Assembly: GCA_011009095.1 (NCBI GenBank)
Contig: VTPC01003537.1
Coordinates: 1 to 64,000, forward strand
Reading direction: 5' to 3'
Length of the DNA stretch: 64,000 bases
DNA from: Ignelater luminosus
Taxonomy: Eukaryota; Arthropoda; Insecta; Coleoptera; Elateridae
In this document: positions 1 to 13,300 of the stretch, piece by piece
How the letters are laid out: each line of letters starts with the position of its first letter
Position numbering within the stretch: position 1 is the first letter of the stretch
Notes under the pieces: model-generated
The model's input: the letters and a program-made list of their open reading frames with translations, nothing else
The model's database searches: none
Told to the model about the DNA's origin: nothing
Translations under genes and position numbers: made by a program

Positions 1-715
1 AGGGAAGAGAACGTAGCAAAAGAGCAGTATGGATTTAGAAAAGAAATAAATAGGCACGAGAGTTGCAATAGGTGTAGTACGTACGATTGGAGACAGATAT
101 CTTGAGAAGGGAAGAAGATTGAGCATCTGTTTTGTTGATCTCAAGAAGGATTTCTGACTGTGTGCGCTGGGAAAAGCTGATGAGAATATTAAAAACAAAG
201 GGGAGGATTGGAAAGAACGAAGGCTCATAGCAACATGGGTAGAGAAGTAAGACAAAAATGCCTATTGTCGCCCACGCTCTTTAACATACATGTAGAATAT
301 ATAGTTTCGCGTTGCTAAAAGGAAAAAGAAGTGAAAATGGGAAAAAGCAAGGTAGAGAGCATTCTCCCATACCAACAGAATATGAGGAATGAATTCGAGC
401 TGAAGATAAATGTAAAGAAAACAAAGGTAACAAAGATTGAAGGGAATGGTAAAGACAGACGGAGAAAGAATTGAGCAAGTGGACAGGTATACGTAACAAC
501 GAGCTGGAGAAGTAATACTGAAATCAAATCAAGCATTGCAATGAGAAAAGAAGCTCTTTCGAAGAAGTGGAGAGTAATGACAAGTAAAGTCGATTCAAAT
601 CTGAAAAGGTTGGTGAAGTGTTTTGTAAGAAATGTGTTTCTGTACGGGAGTGAGACATGAACACTGCTGAAGAAAGAAAAAGAAAAGATTGCTGCTTTTG
701 AAAAGTGTCTGGTAA
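1..715 (+). mobile_element. Degraded non-LTR retrotransposon (LINE) reverse transcriptase fragment
   Basis: Translating the plus strand across several frames gives a recognisable but heavily broken LINE reverse transcriptase. A QYGFRKE-like piece occurs near the start, a decayed 'FVDLKKAF'-type segment near 135-155, CLLSPTLFNI at about 257-286 (the block that precedes the FADD motif in APE-type LINEs), and a VFLYGSET block near 634-657 that is typical of the thumb/C-terminal region. Stops and frameshifts interrupt every frame, so it is dead. The 5' end lies outside the window and similarity fades near 715. The style resembles RTE/craft-like elements common in insects; the clade is inferred. 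Confidence 0.65.
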
Positions 716-1040
716 ACCTTCACACTTCCCCTCTATTTTTCTATAGCCCCTTTTTAGCCTTTAGCCTCCCAGCTTGTTTTTCTTTTCGTTTACTTCTTTT
801 GTTTCTTATTTTTTGCGATAGTACTCCTTCCAACTATCGGATGTAGCAATGAATGGAATTTTTTCTTTAAAGAGCTTTGGTCCTGAAAATACTGCTTTTG
901 ACCAGAAAAGTAATTTCTTGAATGGAGAAGGAACATTGGTTAAGTTAATGCAGCTACTATTGGTTATTAGGTACTTTTTTCTCGTATTTCGTTTCATTTC
1001 TGCTATGCAATGCTTGTTCTCCGGTGATAATATTCTAGAA
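716..1040. other. No recognised feature
   Basis: T-rich sequence between two transposon remnants. Short open frames on both strands (for example 806-1084 minus and 849-1103 plus) overlap each other and match nothing I recognise. Confidence 0.4.
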
Positions 1041-1900
1041 ATTATTTTCAGGAGTAGTTTGGGATTAACTGAACTGTCCGGCAAACTTTCATTTTTTGCT
1101 TGATGGGTGGAGACTTGCAGATCGATTTGTTCTTTCCTAATGTCTTTCTACAACATAAACAAATTAGTATATTAAGCTTTTCTAATCTGTTCTGACTTTT
1201 CCCCATGCTTAAAATTATTTGACTTCTCATCACCTAGTTTGGCTCTCAGATACTCTAAAAGTTTCTTTTTTATCTTGAATTCTACGTTTAGCTTGGTATT
1301 AACAAAACCATTTTTATTCTTGTCATCTCTGAAATACGTATTTAGCGTGATTAATTGCATTTGGATCAAATGAGAACAGTCCACATGTTGTAGAACCAGA
1401 ATTGATCATATCTTTTATAGTTGTTGTCTTAATTATTTCTTGAAGAACTGAAGTAAAATATTTTCGTTTAGGTTTTTGGTCATTATTTATAATTATGAAT
1501 TCTCGTCTTCCAAGCATCTTCGAAAGGGTAGAAAATAGCTACTCCCATTGTCTTGTAGTATTGCATAAGGTAAGCAATGATGAGTATTTGGTTTACTGCA
1601 CTCAAACTATAAGCTGTCTTCATTCCTTTAGGTGCCAAAAAGAAAGCGGTTGAAGGTCTTTCACCACATCTTGCCGATAATTTACTATCAAGTACAAACT
1701 TTGCCTTCCGTTAGATCGCTTCTGCATTTGATTAGATTTTGCGTTAGTCTTTTAGATATTTCAGGATGTCTGGATATAAATTCCTTGTACTACTCTCGCC
1801 TTGAACTCCCACTTTTAAAAGAATTCAAACTAGCTAGTTTTTTCCAGTAACTGCTGCTTAGTAGTTGGGAAAGCTACTTGACCTAGTTCTTCTTGGGGAA
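1041..1900 (-). pseudogene. Remnant of a pogo/Tigger-like (DDE_1) transposase, C-terminal part
   Basis: On the minus strand, read from about 1900 down to 1050, pieces of a DDE_1-type transposase appear in more than one frame. A 'LQPLSFWHLKE' stretch resembles the HLLQPLDVxxFxPLK block after the second catalytic Asp. Further on, CGLFSFDPNAI (around 1340-1400) corresponds to the conserved C-terminal 'CGLxPFNPNAI' block, followed by a Lys/Glu-rich tail. Stops and frameshifts are frequent. It is not the same copy as the 20-22 kb remnant. The assignment rests on these two motif blocks. Confidence 0.5.
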
Positions 1901-3850
1901 GGAATTAGGTGAATCACTTAATCCAGCAAGATCTGTATTCTGTGACGTCCTATCAATAACTTGTAAGTCTTGGGATAGTTTTTCTCCAGGTGGAAGTCGT
2001 TAGCTGAGCTCTCGCCGAACCTAAAACTGCTCTGAAAGTCCAGGTTGGAATGGATTTATGGTCTGTAGGACATCAGCAAGAATACGATATAGCAGCTGTT
2101 TTCTGTTACTTTCTGTCAATCGTATACCTTTAAATCCTACTGCCATTTACACTTTTTAGTTAAACAATACAAAAGCAAAAATCGCTTTACGTTTTAGCAG
2201 CTAGAGAAGATAGTCTGCTATCATGTGTTGTCCTGTGTCTAGGTAGTTCCATCTGTTCATGTCTTTCATGGGCGCGGTGGAAGTCATTATAACTGCAAGC
2301 GGTTTGGAAACTATTAATGCGAAGAATACGGTAGTTCGCTTGATAGTCTTAGGTAGCCGTGTGTATTGGATATTCTGCTTTTAGATGATCTGAAAATGAG
2401 ATCTGATCTGATTCAACGATTAAAGATAGCGCACACTGAGCTACTTCAAGAAAAACAGTAACCGGAAACCATCTGCACGTATAAATGTTTTATTTCAAGT
2501 CAAATCAAGAGTGGAAAGCAGTCTATTTACTGGTGACACCGAAGTGTTGGATACTAGAAATTTCAATTTACACCTGTCCCCTGCCACCGGATACATCTTC
2601 TACGTCATCTCTTGCAATTGCAAATTAGAACATGAAAGAAATTGCGAATGCCAACGGGTGATTTTAGCTCACCACTATATGCAGCTATGTCACTGGCCTC
2701 GGATGCGAAAGCATAGATCTTTCTGACGACGAGGATGATGCAGAAAGAGATAAAACCGTTACGTCGACCCCTATAGTCTTTTACGGAAAGATAGTCATAA
2801 TAGCTTCGAATTTTGATCGATGCAATGACAAATAGGTGATCAAAATACATTTGAACCACGTTTTCTTCGTCTTGGAATAAATACTATAATTGCAGAAGTT
2901 TTCAAGTTAGTCTTTTTATCAATAATAGAACCTAAACTTGGCACAGAAATGAACTTGATACCGCAATTCGTTCAAGCGCTACACCCAGAAACGCAAAACT
3001 ACATGATGACGGCTTTTCCCCAAAAAGAACCTAATTGTACTGAACTAATACTGCCTTGGGCGAAACGAATTCACAGTTTTGTGTAATTTTAGTAGTAAAG
3101 TGAAAGAAAAGACTTTCATTTTCCGCAATGTTTATTATGATCAAGTTAACGAAATTGGTATTTGACTTTGTTTTTAATCTTGCGGAAGCTCGAACGTCAT
3201 AAAATTGGCTCGATTCACTGGGTCCTTTAGAGAAAAGAATCTACAATATTAATGAAAACTTCGAGACACTTGGGCTGTAAGCTTCTTCTCCAAATGTGAA
3301 TCCAAGAAAATGCCGCATTTCTCAGATTATTACGTCCAAGTTAATTCCGTAAGCGCGACTGCTGCACTGTTTGACTATAAGTTGTACCCTTTAGACTTTT
3401 CATGTTCTTACCGGATATAGAACACGGGCTACTGAACTCGTATGTTAACTACCCTATCTACTGGGACAGCACATCTGGAAAACTGAACACAATAGTAAAT
3501 CAGGGGTGTACTGTGATCTTATAAAAATAAGAGTTTTAATGTCGGCAAGATAACCTTAAAATATTTGTTATTTTCTCAACTGTTCTTCTCAGGCGTCTGC
3601 AGAAAAAACTCAATCTTCTTCTTGCCTTTATAAGACCCCAAGATCATAGAACCTGCACCATACGTCACTGAAAATAAAATAAAACACAGTACATTTATCT
3701 TCCATTTAAACATTTGTCAATTTCTAAAAAAACAAATGCCATGAGAGTAGGTCTAAAACTTAGAAGCCAATTTCCTTTTGTTACAGAAAGTTTTGCTTTC
3801 GAGTCCAGCATGCAAGATGTTGAGTGGGAGCATGTCAATGTACTCTAAAT
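1901..3850. other. No recognised gene
   Basis: Unassigned sequence. Open frames at 2511-2726 (+) and 2605-2859 (-) overlap on opposite strands and show no motif that I recognise. No splice-consistent coding series was found. Confidence 0.4.
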
Positions 3851-4360
3851 TAATTAAATTTTTTTAATATCTATTTTTACTTAGTTCATTACAACTTATT
3901 TCCAGTATTTATTTACACTAAATTATTTATTTATTCATGTACAGAATAATTTATTTATCACTAATTACATTTATTTCATTCGTAACTACACGCGGTTATT
4001 TACTGCAGAACTAACTGGCTCTCTTCATGCTACCGTTTCCTCGTTCCTCTCGATGAATCTAGAAGGTTCGCGCCTTTTCTTGCACATTCGACGGTCGGAA
4101 ACTCTAGACAGTGCGAGATCTCTCTGGCACATTCGACCAGCAACGCCGAGACTGTTCGACACTTCTCTAGTATGTTCGACGGATGTCTCGTTACAATATC
4201 CCTCCCATGCAATATTAAAACCTAGTAACTCAGTTTTTGGACATTTCGGGATAATACACATTTTGTAACTCTGAGTCACTAGGTTTTCACATTGCACGGC
4301 AGATCTGTGCATCCCGCCCTGAGCAGTCACCTCAGTGGTTTAACATCTAAGTCCGGTCCT
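3851..4360. other. AT-rich block abutting a GC-richer block, possible LTR-type debris
   Basis: About 170 bases of very AT-rich sequence with repeated TTATTTATT-like words are followed by a GC-richer block at about 4020-4330 with overlapping open frames on both strands (4025-4330 minus, 4053-4268 plus). The abrupt change of composition suggests inserted DNA. No terminal repeats or protein motifs were found, so the identity is not resolved. Confidence 0.25.
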
Positions 4361-6560
4361 TGCATTTAGGTACATTTCTTTGCACTTTAGCTTGCGTTTC
4401 TAAAGTGGACTGCGCAGCTTGATCCACGCACTTGTAACTTCTTAAAAGTCAGGATTTATTTTGATTGAATTTTGTGCCTCACTGAAGAAGCCTTGAAAGC
4501 CACCGAGTCCTTGTTGATATTTTATCTTCAAGTAGTTTAGCTTAAAGAGGCCCAAACGGTGATTTTGTGGATATTGATAAAGAACTTTCTGCACGTGGAC
4601 GGCTTGACTGTCTGAGCTGATAATAAATTTCGTCTTGGCTTATTTCCATTGTTTGTAACTGCATTTTGGTTTTCAGGAGTCCATAACCTAAAATAACGGT
4701 TTCTGTTAATTTGTTTGTGAGTTAGAAGTCCTTTGTGTCTGAAGACAGCTACTCTGCCACGAGAAAGCTGGGAACTGATGAATGCAAGATTCTTGGTAAA
4801 TGCAGCTGTGTATAAAACCGTGGAGTGGCCAAGATTGTTGTCTTTGATTAATAAGGCTTCTGGGAACTTTTTACCTTACCAACAATAATAATAATAATAA
4901 CGAGCTTTTTTATGTTTAGGGTATTCCCAATGATAGATCTTTAACCTGGCCTCTACCTCTGAGGTCTTTAAGATGGTCGACCCCTACCACTTGGTAATAT
5001 ATCTGTGGAACCGTATGTTAATTTTTAGCAGCATCCTAGAAATCTTCACTGGTCATCAATGTCAAGAGCAGGGTAAACTGTTGTAAGTGAAGCAACGCTT
5101 GCATGTGTGTTAACCACGTTTAAAGGATAATTTTATTAGAGTCCTGGAGAGACGGAAAAACGAAAAAGCTTGATGTTCGTGCAGCTTCTGTTATATTTGA
5201 CCTAAAGTCCTAAAGTGCTTTATGGCAAGGAATCCGGTGTCATACTATGCTCTTTGATATCACGATGCAATATCTGTATCGTAATGTTGAATTATGAATC
5301 CTGATTTGATGTCTGATGACATGAATTGCAATCTCCGTTACTGAAGTAACGTATAAGTAACGTTAAATGCCTAAAATCCGAAATACTAGAAGAGTAAAGT
5401 ATAAAAAATGAAAGACCCCACGACGCATAGATCTACTCGTATTTGTCTCTCCGGTATAATTTGTCTTCATCCTTTACCACTGCAAAATCTAGGACGATTA
5501 GAGCCTCGTTCGTCAATAGAAAACAAAACTCAATTCAAGCTAAGCTTGAATAATCCTTGTTAGACATCTTACGTCAAAAAGAAGATCGTCTCAAAGAACC
5601 ACGTTTGTCTAAAGCTCTAAAACAACCGAATGTTTCAGCACCACCATTTTTACCTTTATGAACTACCGTTATGTCAGCTTAGAACGTATCTCTCTCATGT
5701 GAAGGGACTATAGTGTCTTCAAAAAAAAAACTTTTTCTGCTTTTTGCTATAGATAAGGCGCTGGGAACCAAACATTATCTGTCACTCCCTCACTTCCTCG
5801 GCGATACTTAATTTAATTTTAAATTATCTACACAGAAAAGACATAAATAAACATACAATCAGCAAATATCAACTGCCAGACTGTTTGGATTGCATGGATC
5901 ACGATCAATCAATCCTGGACATAACGGACAAAGTGCTTAAGACCTTAATTTAATCAAAAAGATTCCAAGGAAACGAGTAAGTCAAGAATACAGAAGTTAA
6001 GAAAGCAAAATACCTCTGGTTGTAAATTCTCAGTTTTGTATATTAAATTATAGTGCAAATTAAGTTATAAATCTCTCGGTGTCTCCTTATTTTGCAGAAA
6101 ATATAGCCTTTATCCTTAAAGCTCCCATTATCTAAGCTGTATTTTATGGCATTATATTTCAAGCTGCACGAAATCTGAACAGTTCAATCTAAATACATAA
6201 ATTCTATCATTTAAATGAACACCATCATTTACGTAACAAACACGATATCGTGTATTATGTTAAAGTAATATAACGATAGAACGTTTATTGTAGCGTGAAT
6301 ATCTTCTCGAGAACAATGACAAATTATTGTTGTTAATGTAATAACACACGACCCACAGCCTCGGCGCCAAGATGTGTATAAATAAATTGACCTCAAATGC
6401 AAATAGTACGAGATAAACATAAAAATTGTTCCGGTACAAAACGTTACGTAGTGAAACGGATTCACTTTTATTAATTATAAATATTTATTTTTATTTTTTG
6501 TTAATATAATTCAATGAGAAAATAAAAACAAAAATAAAATATTATAAAAAAAGCAGGAAT
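4361..6560. other. 3' flank of the P450 gene, no recognised gene
   Basis: No coding series or element ends were recognised. It contains a short AAT microsatellite at 4884-4900 and becomes strongly AT-rich towards 6450-6560, just beyond the P450 stop codon. Confidence 0.4.
4884..4900. repeat. AAT microsatellite
   Basis: Five to six uninterrupted AAT units. Confidence 0.8.
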
Positions 6561-6569
6561 TTCTTCCTT

Positions 6570-6575
6570 TTTATT
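6570..6575 (-). terminator. Candidate polyadenylation signal of the P450 gene
   Basis: AATAAA on the minus strand, 18 bases beyond the TAA stop at 6593-6595. Several further AATAAA-like words follow in the AT-rich flank (6470-6540), so the site actually used is uncertain. Confidence 0.4.
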
Positions 6576-6592
6576 TCTCATAAATAGGTAAC

Positions 6593-7399
6593 TTATCGTT
6601 TTTTAATGCTAATATTATAACCGCCGATTATTTTACAAACTATTTCCAAGCTTAATTTCATATTTTCTGGTTTCATGCTAGTATTAATCTTATATGCTCT
6701 TAATATGGTTGCTACAAGCACTTTCATTTCCATCATGGCAAATTTAAGTCCTGAAATCAAAAAAATTTATTTTTTTTGTCCAATATAATGATCATGATGA
6801 AAGTTACCGATACAATTTCTCGGTCCTACACTAAAAGGAATATAACTGCAAGGATGCCTTTTAGCTACTTCTTCTGGTAAAAATCTATCAGGATCAAACT
6901 TCATAGGATTTGGCCAAGTTTCAGGATCCCTGTGCGTTCCTATAATTCCTACAGCGAGAGATGTTCCTGCCGGTAAAATGAAATCTCCTGAAAATAATTT
7001 TCAAGTATTAATAATATTTTATTGCATAATAAACTGATAAGAAAATATGGCGTGTGTAAATTGTTGATAGGAGGAGAAAACAAATTGATTGGGTGCGGCT
7101 GCAGTTATGTTAATGCAGCTGGTAGTATGTAAGTAAATTGCGATTTTATAGAATCTGTTCTAGTAATTCTCAATATTATATGAATATGGTGTTAGTTGTA
7201 TCTCTTTATTTGTTTTATTGTTGAAATAACCTAAGTCAACATCCTCCGTAACGCTTCTTCCAATTATAGGTGCAGGTGGATAAATTCTCATCGTTTCTTT
7301 TATAACACGTTCTAGGTAAATTAATTTTGGTAAATCTTGCAGCGTTAGGGGCCTTTCGGTTTTTCCAAAAATATCGTCCAATTCTGCTACGACTTTGTC
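6593..7399 (-). CDS. P450 exons 9-11 (helix K to haem loop and C-terminus)
   Basis: Exon 9 (7231-7399) begins [12 protein letters not shown] and includes the helix K ExxR as ETMR. Exon 10 (6808-6987) runs from DFILPAGTS through DPDRF to [10 protein letters not shown] with the axial cysteine. Exon 11 (6593-6750) starts [17 protein letters not shown] and ends at TAA. The exon 9 donor (G|GTTATT) is weaker than the others, but it joins in phase to give [11 protein letters not shown], as expected for the family. A 57-base intron separates exons 10 and 11. Confidence 0.87.
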
Positions 7400-10300
7400 C
7401 TGGAAAAGAGACATAGAAAATTAGTTAAAACTTCAGACAAAATGAAATACCTCAACTCTACTATATATAAATCGTCTACTAGCTATTTATCATATTCGCC
7501 CAAAGACTTTTTCTTCGCGAAACTGAGATTAACTTACGTAATCATGCGCCTGAGGATATACTGAGTTACTGCATCAAGATTCCTTCAAAATTCCTTCAAA
7601 TTAATCCTATAATTTATAAACTTGCCTGTCTTCAAGCGCCACTACTTGAATATTATAACTGGGGAAGTTACTCCACAAGTACTGAAGTTCTGACGGCTCA
7701 TTTGAGCTTTTGAAAATGGCAAGTGGCAAGTTACTTCAGTAAAATATTTGATCACTAAAACTAAGTCTAGAAAAGGTTCCGGCAATCACATAAGTACGAA
7801 ATCTCATTAGATTTGTTCTAAGAGTCACACACAATTTTCTATAACATAATTAACAGAGTGTAAAACTTCAGGTGATGGGTTACCCGCTAGCAAGGTACAT
7901 ACCCTCTACTACAAAATCACTCAGAGAGATTTCAAAACAGCACCAGAAGGAAAAACTAAAATTTCCAACGGGCAAAAATATTACGGGAGAACGAACCGTA
8001 ATGACCTGTTACATTATTAATTTTAAAGCGCCACACTTTGACAGGTTAAACCTTGCAGGTTAGTAGTAACTTGACGTTTGAGTTTCATAATAATTCAATG
8101 GTCACACTAACTTAAAGTATACATTTTATTTGTCGGACTAAAAATACAAAAATGGTTTTAAAACCATAAAATCAGAATTGAACTCGGATAATTTGGGAAA
8201 TAGAAAGAAAAACAGAAAAAGACAAAAGGTCTGGAAACTCCAAGACGTTTTAAAAAAATTAAAACCAATTTCTTTAAAGATTCTAGAATAAAGTTGGAAG
8301 ATTCTACAAAGAATAATATTCAATGATAAATCCCTCGTTTGAAGATTACTTTTAAGTCTAGAAGGTCACGGAAAACACAAGTACCTTTTATGAGTTTTTT
8401 TTCTTAATTCAATACTAACTGTAATCCACCAGTGTCTGATTGGAAAATCGGAAATAATGAAATGGTTCAAAGGTGGCCGCTCAAAGGCGTGGCCCGCATT
8501 GTGTTATTGCTTATCTTAATGAAGATTGAACATCGACCTATTTCTATTGCTAATTAGGTCTTTAAAGAAGGTTAATGGAGAACAAAACTCGATCCATCTT
8601 CGCACAAAAGGCAACTCCAAACGGTGGTTGCCGCGGGTGGTCACGCCCGTTTCCACTCCAAGAAGATAAAATAAGAAATACGCTATAACGTAGTGAGACC
8701 AAGACAAACTAGGAGACAAAGATGACATAGTGGAGGCGGCTGGCGGCATTTATCTCCCTTAGATGAATAAGAGCAAAACCCAAACTTCGGCCATTTTTGG
8801 TGCGAGGCCATAGCATAAACAGTAGTCATATTTAGCTTTAGGAGGTTAATGGACAGAACAGGACAGGACAACAGAAGTAGCACAGCAGATATATATCTCT
8901 CTTAAGGAGATTAATACAAGGCAAATACCGCCCTTGGATCCTATAGCTGGCCTGTGCAAGACCGTAGAACGAGCAGTGTTTGTATTATTAGCGTTCTTAA
9001 GAAGCTTAATGAACAAGACAGAACAACAGAGTTGGCGCAGTAGGTATGGCCCATGCGAGTGCGTAGCCCGAGTCTTAAATGCATTTATCTCTATTCAGAA
9101 GGCTAACAGAGCATAGCCCGGCTTTGTTGGACCGTAGTGATACGTGTGCGGCCGTAGTACAAGCAATGCCCGTGTTTAGCTCTCTTAAGAAAGTTAATGA
9201 ACAGGGCAAGACGACAGAGTTGACGCAGCAAATATGGCCTGTGCGAGATCGTAGCCCACGCCTTGCATTTATCTCTTTTTAGAACATTAATAGAAAGCAC
9301 GGTCCAAACTTGGGACCCGTACGAGGCTGTAGAACAAGCAGTGCTCGTATTTGGTTCTCTCTAAAAAATTATTGAAGAGCAAAACCTGACCTGCCTTCGC
9401 ACAAAGGAGATTCGGATGGGTGATTGGCGCGGGTGACGACTAGGCCAAAAGCCTGGCCCCTAACCAAAACCGCGAACCGGGAAGAGAGAGAGCCTAGAGG
9501 TGGCACAGCAGATATGACCCGTGCAAGGGCATAGCTCGAGTCGTACTTGAATTTATCTCCTTTTACAAGGTTAAAAGAGGCCCACAGCGTTGATACTTGT
9601 AGAAGGTAAAAAAGACAAAGGCCTGAACGCCGACAAAGGTGGCTCAATAAAGGCGGCCGGTCCGTGCTAACGCGTGGCCCAAACAATTGTATTTATCTCT
9701 CTTGAGAAGCTTAATGCAAAGAGAAAGCCAAACTTGCAAGGTCATAGCATGCACAGTGCTTGTATTTAATTCTCATAGGAAGGTTGCTGGACAGAACAAT
9801 AGAGGTGTCTCGTGCCGTAATTGTATTTATGTCCCTTAAGAAGGTTAATGAGGAGTAAAACTTGATATTGGGCTACTGCAGGTGGCCCATGCAGCACCGT
9901 AGCATGAGCAGTACTCAAATTTAGCTTTCTTAAGAAGGTGTTTGTACAGGTTAGAAAGACATAAGTGGCACAGAGGATGAAACATGATGTGCGAAGGTGT
10001 AACCCAAGACTTATTTATATTTATCTTCCATAATGAAGGTTAATAAAGGGCAAAGCCCGACCTAAGATTATCAGGAGTGACCCGAGCGAGCCCGTAGCAC
10101 GAGTAGTACTTGCATTTGGCTTGCTTACGATGCCATACTGTAAAGGGAAAGTGCACACTGTAACTCTGGAATTTTGTATGTTCCAGTACGTAAGTCAAAA
10201 TCATATTTTCTAATTGATAATTTCACTGTAAGCAACATTCTCTAGCTTAAAGTCTCTGTAAAGTTATGGTGAGAGAAATCTTGGTTGCAAGCACTGTTTC

Positions 10301-13300
10301 TTTTCAAAACGCTTGTGTTCAAGAGCAGGAATCAGGCATACGCGCTGCCATCAGCATATTTTGTCGTAGAATTAAAAACGAGTTTAGAAATTGACGAAAA
10401 CTGGTTTTTGTTCCTTTACCCAACCGGGTGGGGGAAGTTGACCTCGTTGAAGAAAGAAGACTTCAAAAGAACCATTATATGAAAAAAGAATTGTCAATGG
10501 TTACCATTGTCACAACTTAACTTCAATAAATTTTTCTATACTATAAGGCAAACTGTTGTAGAAGTATTTAACGAATAAAGATTTTATGTAACTCAAGAAG
10601 CAATTTCTTACAGAGTTCTGTAAAACTTTATAGGCTGGAACATAACTTTAGAAAATAACTTAATTGCAAAAATTACTGGACAGGACAGCACAGAAAAATA
10701 GAGGTGGTGCAACCGAGCAAAGGCGCAGTTCAGACCGTAATTATATCTGTCTCCTTTAAGAAAATTAATGGATGGTAAAATCTGACCTTGGATCACCACA
10801 GACAGGACGTGCAAAGCCGTACAACGAGCAGTGTTTGTATTTAGCTTTCTTAAGAAGGTTAATGAACAGGGGAGAACAGATCGATTTGTATTTGTCTCTC
10901 TCAAGAAGGTCAATAGAGTGCAACGCTCGACTTTTAATACACCAAAGGTGGTCCGTGTGAGGCCGTAGAACGAGCAGTGCTCGTATTTGGCTCTCTCGTG
11001 AAAGTTAATAAAGAGCGAAGCCTGACCTGTCTCGGCATCAAGGAGATTCGGATCGGTGATTGGTGCTGGTGGGCACACATGCCAAAGGCCTGAATCAGCC
11101 TTAAGATGCGAAGCGGGCAGAGAGAGGGCCTAGAAGTGGCGTAACGGAGACAGGCCGTGTAAGGACCGTGTTAGTAAATTATTTTTTTCTCTTAAAAAAT
11201 TTAACGGAAATCAAACGGCAAACTTTGGCCACCAAAACCGGCCCGAGCTGTGATCATATTTATCTCCCTTAAGAAGGTTAATGGACGATGCCCGACCTTA
11301 GGCCGCTAAAAGGGGGTCCGTGCAAAGGCGCAGTGTAACCTGTGAGATGGTTAAAAGAAGAGGAGAGCTGTAGCCCGACAGGACCAAGCTGAAATCAAGT
11401 TAAAGACTGATAAAAACTGAAACATTTTTTTCTCTGAAACTTTGCTCACTTTTTAAAAACAACAGATTTGCGGGCGGTTGTTGAGATAGGGAAAAAGCGA
11501 ACCCTGACCTATAATTACAGTTATCTGTAGTAATGCAGGTCGCACTATCGATGTTGCTTGTTTTGTTCGTTTTGCGCAACATTGCGTTTAGCAGGGCTAA
11601 AGGTCTCTGTGCTATAACTTGAAGGAAAAAGAAGTTATCAAATTTTCGTTTTCATCACTTAATTTATCTAGAAGAGTTAGGCCAATAATGTGTCGTCAGT
11701 TTTTTTTATAGCTTCATTAATAACAAAGATACTCATTTACAGTGTCGAATTTTAGGAAGTAGAGCTTCATCATACAGGCATGAAAATTCTAAATTCTCAT
11801 TTCAAAATATTAAATCCATTTCTGAAAATCTAACTTTGAATTGATATAACACTTTGAGTTTTTACATTTTGGCCACTGATCACTTCAATATTATTGGCCA
11901 ACTAACCCATGAAACGTACGTAGGGTAAACGCACCTAAATACGTCCGGCTCCAGCAGTCCACCGACATATAAATTATTGTTTTATAAATAAATTATCGCA
12001 CCATAAATAACGAGAGATTTTTAGCTCTGTGTTATCTACCGTCCTTCGTGCTAAGTATTTATGTTACATTCATTCCGGTAAATAAAAGTTACATGTCATA
12101 CAAAGTGCCGGTTTTGATGAATTATTTTTTTTCTAATATAAAACTAAACGTTTTATGAATTTTGACGATTGAGTATGTATACCATTTAAATATGCATAAC
12201 TATACAGAAAGTCTCGTTGATAAATATTATTTTGTTTTAAATTTAAACAAGTTTGAACTTCAAATATTGTTTAGGTGGCAGGGTATTGGTGGTTTTACCT
12301 AATTCATGACAATCAAGTTGGGATAATACAAAATTGCAGGGTTATCTGAAAAGCTAAACACCATAAGCGTGTAGAGTTTTATAGTTTTAAGCAAACAAGC
12401 AAAAATACTTTAATAACAAGAAATTAAATAATTCTTAAAGAAATCTTTCAAAACTCTTTAAAATATTCAGTGTGTAATAGTAATTGCAACATTCTTATTT
12501 ACGCGTAGTTTCCATGAAAACCCCACGTACCGCAAATAATTCAAATACGATATCTCTTTCAGTAATAATTACGTAGCAAAATTAATCAAAATTATTCAAC
12601 GCAGTATAAATCAAATATTTTGATTTGCAAATGACGTTTAATTCATCAAAAATGATTACCTACACTTTTTTGCACCTACAGCTCCTGCATCACAATAACG
12701 CTTTATTAATTTTTTTCTTGTTATTATCATTATTATTCTATTACCAATAAAGGACATGTTTCTATATAAACACTTTAATGAATAGACAGACATCTAACAA
12801 AAGGTTAACACTTGTTTGGCATAATAAATAGCCCAAACAAAAAAATAATAATTTATTATTGGTATATTTTTTGTTTGTTTTAAAGATGATGCATTTATTA
12901 TTTTGATGTTGTTGCTGTTGCATGTAAATATGTAACCTTAAGAATTATAGCGGGAATTAAAAAGTAAACAATCTGGTAATAATAGTTTTTACAAAACCAA
13001 GTTTATCATACAATACAGTTATGTAATTAGATAATTGGTAGTCATTGCAGGGAAAGTAATTAATTGTTACAAAAAAAGGTAGACAAATAAGTTCATAAAA
13101 TAAACAAAAGCTCGCTAGTAGTCTACAAGCATCACAATTAATTTTTTACAGATTCTTATTATGCTGTTATTATTATTATACGGTTATCAATCAGAATTAT
13201 TTCTCTTTATCTTCCTTTTGTTCATAACCACAACGATTTGCAAACCGTTTCACACTCACAATCAGATAGGATCACATCGCGTTGGATGAAACTGTACTAT

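Noticed and set aside
10608-11078. 156-codon minus-strand open frame
   Set aside because: It lies wholly inside the decayed tandem array and its sequence reflects the repeat units; no motif, and parallel frames occur in neighbouring units.
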